From CAZIAK01 sp964537035 (lineage in GTDB: Bacteria; Planctomycetota; B15-G4), in contig CAZIAK010000004.1 of NCBI GenBank assembly GCA_964537035.1, positions 84,559 to 148,558 of the forward strand: a stretch of DNA of 64,000 bases, written 5' to 3'. Positions within the stretch are counted from its first letter, which is position 1; each line of letters opens with the position of its first letter. Below the pieces are notes generated by a model. That model was not told the origin of the DNA. It was given only the letters and a program-made list of their open reading frames with translations, and did not search any database. Below are positions 51,318 through 58,981 of the stretch, in pieces. The position numbers and the translations under genes were made by a program.

Positions 51318-53626
51318 GCCCCAGCGCCCAGCCAACCCGACCCGGGGCCGCTGATCCCCACGCACCCGGTCCACCGTCAGGGCAGCTCATGACCCGCCGC
51401 TCGCTGTGGCTCATCGCCCTGGTGGCCCTGGCCGTGCGCCTCAGCTTCTCTCTCGCCCTGTCTGCAGACGAGGGGCCCGTGGGCACCCTCTCCGCCCACT
51501 TGCTCGGGGACGAGCGGGCCTACGATGCCTTCGCCCGAGACGTGGCGGCGGGCGACAACCAGCGCACCCGAGCCTTCTACCAGGCCCCTGCCTATCCGTG
51601 GTTGCTCGGCCAGCTCTACCGGGCCTGGCCCCCTCCCGCCGACAACCCCGACGACTCCGTGGTGGCCCACGCCCCTGTGCATCGAGGCGTGTTCGCGGCG
51701 CAACACCTGGCGGGCATCCTCACCGCGCTGCTCACGGCCGTACTGGCCTGCCGGGTGCTTTCACCGCGGGCGGGCCTGCTGGCCGGGCTCATGGCAGCCC
51801 TGTCAGGCCCCCTGGTCTTTCACGAGACCATGCTGCTCAAGTCGAGCCTGTCCATGCTGGTCTTCGTGGCCAGCCTGCACCTGTGGCTCGACCTGTTGGA
51901 GCGCGGCAGGTCCGGCCGCGGCGCGACCCGGCGCGCCGCCCTGCTCGGGCTCTCGTTGGGTCTGGGCGTTCTCCTCAGAGGCAACATGCTGCTGCTCGTG
52001 GCACTGGTCCTCGCCTCTCTCGTCTGGCCCCTCGGCGGTGGACGACGGCTCTGGCGCCAGGCCCTCGTGGTCGGCGTCTGCGCCCTCGCAGCCCTCTCCC
52101 CGGTGACCATTCACAACCTGGCCCGGGGCGACCTGGTGCTGAGCACCTATCAGGCCGGCACGAACGCGGCCATCGGACAACCCCTCAACGGCAGCTGGGC
52201 TGATGGGCTGATCTACCAGCCCCTGCGGGCCGGGCGGGGCGACGCTCGCTACGAAGAAGCGGACGCCATCGCCTTCGCCGAGGAAGCCACCGGACGCACC
52301 ATGACCGGCCGGGAGATCTCCGCCTGGTGGTGGCGCTGGGTCGCCGACTCGGTGGCCAGCCAGCCGCTCATTGCCGCTCAGCGGGTGTCGCTCAAGCTCG
52401 TGCACCTGTTTCACGGCTACGAAGTCCCGGACGTGAAGTCGTGGGCGGTCATGGCGAGCGCCGCTCCCTGGCTCTCGACCTGGGCCTCCGACCTGTGGCT
52501 CATCGGTCCCCTGGCCTTGCTCGGCCTGCTCGTGCTGCCCTGGCGACGGCGCCCCGGGCTGGTGGTTGTACGCGGTGGGCTCTTGGTGGTGGCCGTCTCT
52601 CTCGGCCTCTTCTACGTCATGGGACGCTACCGCCTGAGCGCCCTGCCCTGCCTGTGGATCCTGGCCGCCGGTGCCTTGGTGAGCTGGGCCGACGGGGTCG
52701 CTCGACGGGCTCGGCAGGCAGCCCACGGCCACGGGGGAGCCACGACCGAGGAGTCCACGGACCACGATCGCCCGACCCAGCCAGCACGCTTTGTCTGGGC
52801 AGCACTCGGCGGACGTCCCGCCCTGGGGCTCGCGGCCCTGGCAGGGCTGCTCGGCCTCGAATACGGCCTGACCCTGCCCTCGGACGTCCAGGGCGAACAC
52901 ACGAGCTACGCCAACGCGGCCAGCATCGCCTGCGCACTGGCCGAGAACGCAGACGCCCCCGCCCTCGCCGTGCAGCATCGAGATCAGGCGGTGGACTGGG
53001 CTCGCCGGGCCATCGCCATCGCCCCCGGGTTTCCCGCCCCGCGCAACACCCTGGTGCGAGCCCTGTCCCTGCGCACCGAGCAGCTCCCCCCGCGGCAGGA
53101 CGAAGCGGACGAGGCCGCCTGGCGCCTGCTGCTGCTCATGGACGGCCTGCGCACGGGGAGCGATGTCCAGGACGTCCTCGATGGTCCCCTCGCAGCGCTG
53201 CAACAACGGGCGCTGCAGCTCAGCAACCAACCATCCATGGCGGGAGGCGATGCGTTCACCGCCCCACTGCTGGCCTTCGCCTGTCGCGCGGTGGCCCGGC
53301 AGCTGTCCCAATCGACCGACACTGCCGAGCAGGCTCTGCAACTCATCGACCGCAGCCTCGCCCTGCAACCTGACGAGTCGTTCGCCTGGATGCAGCGAGG
53401 CTCGCTACTGCGCCGCCTCGGTCGCCCAGCCGAGGCGGCTCAGGCCTACCTGACCGCACTGTCAGCCGGCGAAGACTCCCCCGAGCTACGCAACAACCTG
53501 GGCAACGTCCTGCGCTCCCTCGGACGATTCGACGAAGCCATCCAGCAACTGCAACAAGCCCTGACCATGCGCCCAGGCGACCCCCTCATCCTGCGAAACC
53601 TCGAACAAGCCAGGGCAAACCGCTAG
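51314..53626 (+). CDS. GT39-like membrane glycosyltransferase with C-terminal TPR domain
   Basis: The 770-residue product starts with a disordered Pro-rich ~26 residues, then about 10-11 membrane helices (to ~475). The acidic motif GDERAYDAFA (~64-73) sits in the first large loop where GT39/ArnT-type enzymes carry their catalytic acidic pair. 'FYQAPAYPWLLGQLY' (~88-102) supports this. Residues ~530-770 are soluble; the last ~110 form TPR units ('SFAWMQRGSLLRRLGRPAEA', 'ELRNNLGNVLRSLGRFDEA'). The layout resembles oligosaccharide/protein-O-mannosyl transferases with TPR tails. ATG overlaps the previous gene's stop. Confidence 0.82.
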   Translation: MSPSAQPTRPGAADPHAPGPPSGQLMTRRSLWLIALVALAVRLSFSLALSADEGPVGTLSAHLLGDERAYDAFARDVAAGDNQRTRAFYQAPAYPWLLGQLYRAWPPPADNPDDSVVAHAPVHRGVFAAQHLAGILTALLTAVLACRVLSPRAGLLAGLMAALSGPLVFHETMLLKSSLSMLVFVASLHLWLDLLERGRSGRGATRRAALLGLSLGLGVLLRGNMLLLVALVLASLVWPLGGGRRLWRQALVVGVCALAALSPVTIHNLARGDLVLSTYQAGTNAAIGQPLNGSWADGLIYQPLRAGRGDARYEEADAIAFAEEATGRTMTGREISAWWWRWVADSVASQPLIAAQRVSLKLVHLFHGYEVPDVKSWAVMASAAPWLSTWASDLWLIGPLALLGLLVLPWRRRPGLVVVRGGLLVVAVSLGLFYVMGRYRLSALPCLWILAAGALVSWADGVARRARQAAHGHGGATTEESTDHDRPTQPARFVWAALGGRPALGLAALAGLLGLEYGLTLPSDVQGEHTSYANAASIACALAENADAPALAVQHRDQAVDWARRAIAIAPGFPAPRNTLVRALSLRTEQLPPRQDEADEAAWRLLLLMDGLRTGSDVQDVLDGPLAALQQRALQLSNQPSMAGGDAFTAPLLAFACRAVARQLSQSTDTAEQALQLIDRSLALQPDESFAWMQRGSLLRRLGRPAEAAQAYLTALSAGEDSPELRNNLGNVLRSLGRFDEAIQQLQQALTMRPGDPLILRNLEQARANR

Positions 53627-53762
53627 GACTCGTGTCGGCCGGAAGACACTTGCGAGAAAGCGCAGAACGCCAGAACCTCCACCTCATGAACACCCTGATG
53701 AGATGGAGAGGAAACTCGCAAGCCCCCGAGCGATCTCAGGGCAACGAGCAACAACTCCCGAA

Positions 53763-53924
53763 GGGCCACAGTTGCCAGATCTTCCACCGAGGAGGGCGTG
53801 CCTGTTTCTCAGCAGGGGGGTCTGAAGCGAGTGTGGAGGCCCTGCCGACCCTGTCTGAGCGAAAGGCCCCCCTGCTGAGAAACAGGCACGCCCGGCACAT
53901 CGCAGACAAGGCGAGCTGCGGCCC
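53763..53924 (+). repeat. Structured inverted-repeat element, copy B
   Basis: A perfect 27-bp inverted repeat (53794-53820 with 53867-53893) encloses a 46-nt loop. The outer stem 53763-53776/53910-53924 has 14 positions with one mismatch, one wobble and a bulged base at 53915, the same place as in copies A and C. The loop contains TCTGAAGCGAGT, GGC-cct-GCC and TGTCTGAGCG. It occupies most of the 349-base gene-free stretch 53627-53975, between the GT39-like gene and the YkgJ-family gene, in the same orientation as both; nothing else was recognised there. Confidence 0.85.
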
Positions 53925-53975
53925 AGGCCAGACCTCACCCTTGATCAGCGCCGCCCCTCGTGGGACACAAGACAG

Positions 53976-54443
53976 ATGACCTCTCTCATCACTGAAGCCA
54001 CACCTGCCTTTGCCGACACCAAGTGTGGCGGCTGCACCGCGCTCTGCTGCAACTACTTCGCCCTCGAGATCGACGGGCCAGACGAGCCCGAAGACTTCGA
54101 GAACATGCGCTGGTACATCCTGCATCAGGGCGTGCAGATCTTCGTCGACGACGACGTGTGGTATCTGAACATCGAGCGCCGCTGCACCTGGCTGGTGGGC
54201 AACCAGTGCGGCAACTACGAGAAGCGCCCGACCATCTGCCGCGAATACACCGACGTGGGCTGCGAGAAGGACGAGCCCGAGAGCGACCTGCTGTTCAGGA
54301 ACATCGAAGAGCTGGAGGCCTACCGGGACACGTGGGTCGCCGACTACGAGGCCAAGCGAGCCAAGAAGGCCGCCAAGAAGGAGGCCAAGCGGGCTGCGAA
54401 GAAGGCGGCCAAGATCGCCAAGCTGAACAAGAAGAACCGCTAG
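53976..54443 (+). CDS. YkgJ-family cysteine-cluster protein with Lys/Ala-rich tail
   Basis: The 155-residue protein carries the YkgJ zinc/iron-chelating pattern: CGGCTALCC (~17-25), 'RRCTWLVGNQCGNYEKRP' (~68-85, two Cys), 'TICREYTDVGC' (~86-96). Such domains are thought to bind zinc or an iron-sulfur cluster; molecular function is unsettled. The last ~30 residues are almost only Lys, Ala and Arg, like histone H1 or nucleoid-protein tails, which is unusual for the family and could bind nucleic acid. It is flanked on both sides by directly oriented copies of the structured repeat element. Confidence 0.88.
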   Translation: MTSLITEATPAFADTKCGGCTALCCNYFALEIDGPDEPEDFENMRWYILHQGVQIFVDDDVWYLNIERRCTWLVGNQCGNYEKRPTICREYTDVGCEKDEPESDLLFRNIEELEAYRDTWVADYEAKRAKKAAKKEAKRAAKKAAKIAKLNKKNR

Positions 54444-54622
54444 GAGTCCTTGCGTCCTCGGCTCTCGGCTCCTGTGCGCCGTTGAAGGCCCCGCGGTCCG
54501 CGACTCCAGCTGCTCTGCCGTCTCTGGGACGAAGGAGCCCAGGTGCCCGTCCGAGAGCCAGACCCTCGACGGCCCTCAGCACGAGAGCCCGTCGTGACCA
54601 CCGGCGAACAAACCCTGGTCAG

Positions 54623-54781
54623 GCCACGGTCGCCGGTCTCTCCACCCGCGAGGGCGTCCCTGTTTCTCAGCAGGGGGGTCTGCAGCGAGTGTGGAGGCAA
54701 AGCCGACCCTGTCCGAGCGAAACGGCCCCCCTGGTGAGAAACAGGGACGCCCGGCACATCGTGAAGACCGCGGTCTGTGGC
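54623..54781 (+). repeat. Structured inverted-repeat element, copy C
   Basis: A 27-bp inverted repeat with one mismatch (54652-54678 with 54726-54752) encloses a 47-nt loop with TCTGCAGCGAGT, GGC-aaa-GCC and TGTCCGAGCG. The outer stem is 54623-54633 with 54770-54781 and has a bulged base at 54774. The stem differs from copy B at its seventh pair (C-G instead of G-C), a compensatory change. It lies in the 355-base gene-free gap 54444-54798 between the YkgJ gene and a convergent peptidase gene. The remaining ~180 bases of the gap show nothing recognisable. Confidence 0.85.
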
Positions 54782-54798
54782 GCCGACTCCCGGCTCGC

Positions 54799-56568
54799 TC
54801 AGTCGTCGAGCACGTTCAGCGCCCACTGTTCCAGGTCGCGGAGCTCGACCAGGGCCTCGTCGATGTGCGCTTCCAGGGCGGTGCGCTCGGGAGAGCGACG
54901 GTGGGTGGGCTCGAAGTCCTCGATGGACAGCACCGCCTCCCGATACCAGTAGCTCCAGGCCACCAGGATCGAGCGCTCGCGGTCAGAGACCAGCGCCCGT
55001 CGGGTGGGGTCGTCTGCCACCGTGTCCAGGTAGGCCACCGCATTGCGGGCTTCTGCCTCCAGCCGCACCCGGGCCGCGCTCATCACGATGGCCAGCACCT
55101 CTTCGGCCCGCTCGTAGCCTGCCTGGGCGAAGTGGTGCACCAACGCCAGGGTGGCCAGGCTCACATTGGCCAGCTCGTCCGCGCTCACCTCTGCCAGACG
55201 ATCGAGGTTGGTGTGGTAGTAGGGGTCGGTGAAGTGCCACATGAGCACGGCCGGGATGCCCCGCTCAAGGAACGACACGTGATCGCTGCCCCCCTCGAAG
55301 GGGTTGCTGCGCACGGGCCAGCCCGTCTCGGCCTTGCGCGCGTCCATGGCCGCCATGACGTAGTCGTTGGCGAAGGAGCCCTTGAGGTCGCTCTGGCGTA
55401 CGTCTCCCCGGCCCCACTCAGAGTGGACGTCGAGGGGCGGGCGGTCCCAGATGGCACCCGGGTCGGGCATGCGTTCGACCAATGGCACCGCACCATTGGT
55501 TCGGGGGTCTTGTCCCACCATGTCGATGATCACGGCCAGATCGACCGCATCAGAGGTCGCCCGCAACCACTCTCGGGAGCACTCGAACTCCATGCCCACC
55601 AAGAACGTGATCGAGCGGCGAGGGCGAGGCAGACGGTCTTCGCGAATCGCCCTCAGGTAGCCCGCAGCCATGGCCACGGTGCTGGCGGCACCGGAGGCGT
55701 TGTCGTTCGCTCCAGGCTCATCGATGTGGGACACCAGGGCGATGGTGCCGGCCTGGGGGTCCGAGCCAGCGATGCGGGCTACCAAGGTGCGTGAGCGGGA
55801 CTCGCTGAAACGTGAGTTGATCAAGACCTTCACGTAGACCATGCCCCCGCCCAGAAGCCGCTCGAGCACGTCTCGCTTGGCAGCGGACACGTTCATGCCG
55901 AAGCCCTTGCGCTCGGCGTCGTACGGCACCGACGAATAGCGGATCGAATCCCGGTAGGTCTCCGCCTCGTTGTAGGCGGGCAGGAACGACGAGATCACAC
56001 CCAGCGCGCCGCCCTGCTGGACCGCCCGCACGAAGAGGGTCTCGGCGGGCAGGGAGCCGTAGACCACCGTCCCGGCATAGCTCTCTACCGGCTTGCTGTG
56101 CTCGAACTCGACCAGGGGGGCCAACACACCCTCGGGCCGGGTGGGGAACGAGTTGCCGCACAAGAACGTGCGCTCGAGCCCTGCCTCGGAGTCGAACGAG
56201 TGCAGCACCCCCACATCGGGAGAATAGACCGAGAGGGAGGCGTTGAAGGGCGTCCAGGAGGGTTCGACCGGCCCGAAGTCGTGCAGCTCGACCGTGTCGC
56301 CGCCGTCGCCCGAGGCGGTGTCAAAGCCTGACTCCTGGAGCTTCGAGTAGAGGGCATCGAGACTGCGGATGTAGCCCTGGTTGCCACGCATGCGGTAGTG
56401 GGGGTCGAGGGCGGCGACCAAGGCCAGCGCTTCATCCTGGTCGAAACACTGCTGAACCTGCGTCAGCGCGTCTGCGAGGGTCGAGCCATCCCCTGGGCTT
56501 GCGGCGACCCGGGTCACCAGACCGAGGGACACGACGAACGCCAGGCTCACTTTGCCGAAGAACTTCAC
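54799..56568 (-). CDS. Exported M28-family peptidase, second type
   Basis: A GTG at 56568 gives 589 residues with a signal peptide (KFFGKVSLAFVVSLGLVTRV, cut near AAS). A PA-like insert occupies ~130-230. The M28 core (~245-480) has 'SHIDEPGANDNASG' (His, Asp), 'MEFECSREW' at the general-base position, 'IIDMVGQD' (Asp) and 'YYHTNLD' (His). The E-x-E-C-S version of the glutamate motif resembles DUF4910-like M28 members, not classical aminopeptidases. The last ~110 residues are helical and charged. It is unrelated in detail to the M28 lipoprotein at 46898 and stands alone between repeat copy C and ruvX. Confidence 0.87.
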   Translation of the reverse strand: MKFFGKVSLAFVVSLGLVTRVAASPGDGSTLADALTQVQQCFDQDEALALVAALDPHYRMRGNQGYIRSLDALYSKLQESGFDTASGDGGDTVELHDFGPVEPSWTPFNASLSVYSPDVGVLHSFDSEAGLERTFLCGNSFPTRPEGVLAPLVEFEHSKPVESYAGTVVYGSLPAETLFVRAVQQGGALGVISSFLPAYNEAETYRDSIRYSSVPYDAERKGFGMNVSAAKRDVLERLLGGGMVYVKVLINSRFSESRSRTLVARIAGSDPQAGTIALVSHIDEPGANDNASGAASTVAMAAGYLRAIREDRLPRPRRSITFLVGMEFECSREWLRATSDAVDLAVIIDMVGQDPRTNGAVPLVERMPDPGAIWDRPPLDVHSEWGRGDVRQSDLKGSFANDYVMAAMDARKAETGWPVRSNPFEGGSDHVSFLERGIPAVLMWHFTDPYYHTNLDRLAEVSADELANVSLATLALVHHFAQAGYERAEEVLAIVMSAARVRLEAEARNAVAYLDTVADDPTRRALVSDRERSILVAWSYWYREAVLSIEDFEPTHRRSPERTALEAHIDEALVELRDLEQWALNVLDD

Positions 56569-56773
56569 GTCTGAAACCTCCCATACCATCGCTGTCAGGC
56601 TGGCCACAGCGTAACGCCCGAGATGGACCGTGGCGGCAGCGAGTCGAGAAACCGACGATACCCCTCCCGACCCTGTGACCGGAATATGATCCTGGCAAGG
56701 TCATCAGGGAGCCTCCTCTGAAACGAGGGCCCCCGGGGCCTCCCCCATCACCGAGACACCCTGCGAGAGACCT

Positions 56774-57190
56774 GTGCACGAGCGCATCCTGGCCATTGAC
56801 TACGGTCGAGTGAGACACGGGCTGGCTGTCTCGGACGGGCTGGGCATGGCCAGCCATCCCCTGGCGGCCCTGCAGCGCAAGAACCCGGCCCAGGATCTAC
56901 GGCACCTCTCGCGGGTCATCGACGACCGGGACATCCGCCGCATCGTGCTGGGCCTGCCTCTCAACATGGACGGCAGCGAAGGCCCCATGTCGAAAGAGGT
57001 GCGCAAGTTTGGCGACCTCCTGGGCGCTGAGCTGTCCCTGCCCGTGGACTACGAGGACGAGCGGCTCAGCACCGACGAAGCAGAATCGCTGCTCATGGAC
57101 CGTGGCCTGCGCCCCAGCGAACGGCGCCGTCTGCGGGATTCCCTGGCCGCCGCGGTCATCCTCCAGACGCTGCTGGACCGGGAAGGGTGA
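56774..57190 (+). CDS. ruvX: RuvX (YqgF)-family Holliday-junction/pre-16S rRNA nuclease
   Basis: The 138-residue RNase H-fold protein begins with RILAIDYGRVRHGLAVSD (~4-21), containing the first catalytic Asp. 'VLGLPLNMDGSEG' (~58-70) and 'DYEDERLSTDEAE' (~91-103) supply the others. The C-terminus 'LRDSLAAAVILQTLLD' carries the last acidic site. In E. coli the protein finishes the 5' end of 16S rRNA. The GTG start is used. A hairpin follows the stop at once. A TATGAT hexamer at about 56685 may be the -10 of its promoter. Confidence 0.93.
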   Translation: MHERILAIDYGRVRHGLAVSDGLGMASHPLAALQRKNPAQDLRHLSRVIDDRDIRRIVLGLPLNMDGSEGPMSKEVRKFGDLLGAELSLPVDYEDERLSTDEAESLLMDRGLRPSERRRLRDSLAAAVILQTLLDREG

Positions 57191-57237
57191 GGGCAGCAGA
57201 GCGGCCGGGCAGGAAAAGCGAGCCCGGTGTGCTGCCC
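57191..57237. terminator. Bidirectional hairpin between ruvX and a small membrane-protein frame
   Basis: Outer arms GGGCAGCA/TGCTGCCC (57191-57198, 57230-57237) and inner arms CCGGGC/GCCCGG (57205-57210, 57222-57227) form a two-part stem right after the ruvX stop and right before the stop of the opposite frame. No T-run is present. Confidence 0.55.
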
Positions 57238-57238
57238 C

Positions 57239-57466
57239 TCAGCCGTTGACGCTCTTGAGGTAGCGTCGCCCCACGGCCCAACTGACCATGGCCAGGCCCA
57301 GGACGGCCATCAAGAAATGGGGAGGCGCCGACAACATCGGCGCAGCCTCGCTCGATCCCGCTCCGAAGAGGTCCAGGCTGCTCGTGGCAGCGAAGACAGG
57401 GACGCCGAAGGTGCCTATCAGGACGAGGCGTAGGAGGCCAAGCCTGGACCGCTGGGTGGTGGTCAC
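57239..57466 (-). CDS. Small two-helix membrane protein (hypothetical)
   Basis: A GTG at 57466 gives 75 residues: a basic start (TTTQRSRLG), a hydrophobic helix (~10-30, 'LLRLVLIGTFGVPVFAA'), a short Gly/Ser/Ala-rich loop, and a second helix (~50-68, 'FLMAVLGLAMVSWAVG') ending in RRYLKS. The Met/His/Pro-poor second helix followed by Arg residues looks like a stop-transfer anchor. No Shine-Dalgarno motif precedes the GTG. The frame shares a terminator-like hairpin with ruvX, which supports a transcribed gene. No family was recognised. Confidence 0.38.
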   Translation of the reverse strand: MTTTQRSRLGLLRLVLIGTFGVPVFAATSSLDLFGAGSSEAAPMLSAPPHFLMAVLGLAMVSWAVGRRYLKSVNG

Positions 57467-57768
57467 GGTGCAGAGTCTCGTGTGGTGCCCGGTTGTGCGT
57501 CTAGGTGTGGGTACTGAGGCCTTGCGAGAACCACACCGGGGGTCGCGGTGTCCTCCAGGGCCCTGACGGACGTTATCCCGGTTCTCCACAATCGTCAACC
57601 CGCTGGACTGGTCAGATGCTGCAGACATCGCTCGGTGATCCCATGGCCTTGTGGAACTGACCATCGGCTGCGAGCGGCCCATCGCTGAAGGCCTGTCCGA
57701 GGCGAGTTGAGTTCTCCCTCAAACGGGGGCTAGCCAGCCTCTTGCGCCCGCTCAACGTCTGAAGAAGA
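57467..57768. other. Gene-free stretch downstream of rnpB
   Basis: These 302 bases separate rnpB from the small membrane-protein frame. Short features only: a GTGTGGT arm (57479-57485) that could pair with ACCACAC (57532-57538), the 13-mer CCTTGCGAGAACC shared with 24951, and small stems near the rnpB 3' end. Nothing amounts to a gene or a clear terminator. Confidence 0.4.
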
Positions 57769-58174
57769 GGGATCCCGAGTCGCCCGTAAGCCGGGTTCTG
57801 TGACCAGCCCCCGAAGGGGCCGGCGATGACCATGTCTCTGGGGCCGCCGTTGCCGACGGCCTCGAACGCTCTACCCGGAGGTTCTAGCGACGCGGGCAGC
57901 GTCATCCCTCCCTATATGAACTTTCTCCCGGTGAGGTTTACCTAGCCGAGGTGATCAACCACCCCGCTGGTGCGCTCTTACCGCACCCTTTCAGCCTTAC
58001 CCCGGCGCCGCTTGCGCGACCCCGTGGCGGTCTACTCTCTGTTGCACTTGCTCTGGCCTTGCGGCCGGTGGGCGTTACCCACCACCGTGCCCTGTGGAGC
58101 CCGGACTTTCCTCCACCCGGCCCTGCCCCGAGGGGCAGGGATGAGCAGCGGCCACCCTGGCGGCTCGAGATCCC
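57769..58174 (-). ncRNA. rnpB: RNase P RNA (type A)
   Basis: The minus strand contains the universal 5' core GAGGAAAGTCCGGGCTCC, the block GAAAGGGTGCGGTAAGAGCG, and the 3' core CAGAACCCGGCTTA. The ends pair as helix P1: GGGATCTCGAG at the 5' end with CTCGGGATCCC at the 3' end (one G-U). The ~406-nt length and the order of conserved regions fit bacterial type A, with extra GC-rich hairpins near the 5' end. It is the catalytic RNA that matures tRNA 5' ends. Confidence 0.96.
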
Positions 58175-58354
58175 AAGATGTCAAAGGTCGGTGGGCGCGC
58201 AAGCTGGGTTTGACCCGGCTGTGAGTGAAGATGCCAGCGGCAGCCCGCGGATATCATAACCTCGGCGCCTCGGGCGCGCCCGTTGCGGGCTGGCTCCCGA
58301 CCCCAGCACCTCTCTCGCCGCGCTGCACTCACCCTCACCGACCTCGGGTCCACC

Positions 58355-58969
58355 ATGGAATTCGTCTACGTCACCAAGCGCTACGAGCTGTTCGACCTGT
58401 CGTTTCCCCATGGCTTCGTGGCGGCGGCCCAAGACGATCGCATCGCCACCTGGACCCAGCGCATCAGCGAACGGGGCTTCTTCGTCGAGCGGACCTGGGC
58501 CGAGCAGGACAGCTCGTTCAAGCAGATCATCCCCTACACGGTGATGGTCCACGGGGACGACGTGCTGTTGCTGCAGCGCAAGAAGGCCGGGGGCGAGGCC
58601 CGGCTGCACGGCAAGCTCTCCATCGGCGTGGGCGGGCACATCAACCCGGTCGATGGGGTCGAAGGAGCCTCCGTGGTCGAAGAGGGCTGTCGGCGAGAGC
58701 TCAATGAAGAGCTGTGTATCGACACGGCCTATGGGCTGGAGGCCAAGGGCGCCATCAACGACGAGTCTGGCGACGTGGGCTCGGTGCACTTCGGACTGGT
58801 CTACGTGGCCCGCTGCGAGACCGCCGACGTGGCCATTCGTGAAACCGACGTCCTCTCCGGGTCATTCGTGTCTCGCGACGCGCTGAAGCGCCTGGCGGCC
58901 ACAGAGGGCGAGCGCTTCGAGACCTGGTCGTCGCTCATCATCGACTGCCTCGACGACCTGCTGGGCTGA
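58355..58969 (+). CDS. Nudix-family hydrolase
   Basis: The 204-residue protein has a Nudix domain (~60-190). The box appears as G-x(n)-VVEEGCRRELNEELC (~105-123), matching GX5EX7REUXEEXGU except that the Gly after EE-x is replaced by Cys. The first ~55 residues form a lead domain ('FVYVTKRYELFDLSFPHGF'). It resembles phosphoesterases of the Nudix superfamily that act on nucleoside-diphosphate derivatives; the substrate cannot be told. It lies 12 bases upstream of the DUF952-isomerase gene, so both are likely co-transcribed. Confidence 0.88.
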   Translation: MEFVYVTKRYELFDLSFPHGFVAAAQDDRIATWTQRISERGFFVERTWAEQDSSFKQIIPYTVMVHGDDVLLLQRKKAGGEARLHGKLSIGVGGHINPVDGVEGASVVEEGCRRELNEELCIDTAYGLEAKGAINDESGDVGSVHFGLVYVARCETADVAIRETDVLSGSFVSRDALKRLAATEGERFETWSSLIIDCLDDLLG

Positions 58970-58981
58970 CACCGGCGCACC

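Noticed and set aside
53794..53893. Insertion sequence or MITE with terminal inverted repeats
   Set aside because: The arms differ completely between copy A and copies B/C, no target-site duplication was seen and no transposase is nearby. A non-autonomous element cannot be excluded, but the covarying stems favour a structural role.
54799..56568. Inactive M28 peptidase because the Glu-Glu pair is not seen
   Set aside because: The E-x-E-C-S form together with intact His, Asp, Asp and His ligands matches an alternative M28 subfamily, so loss of activity cannot be claimed.
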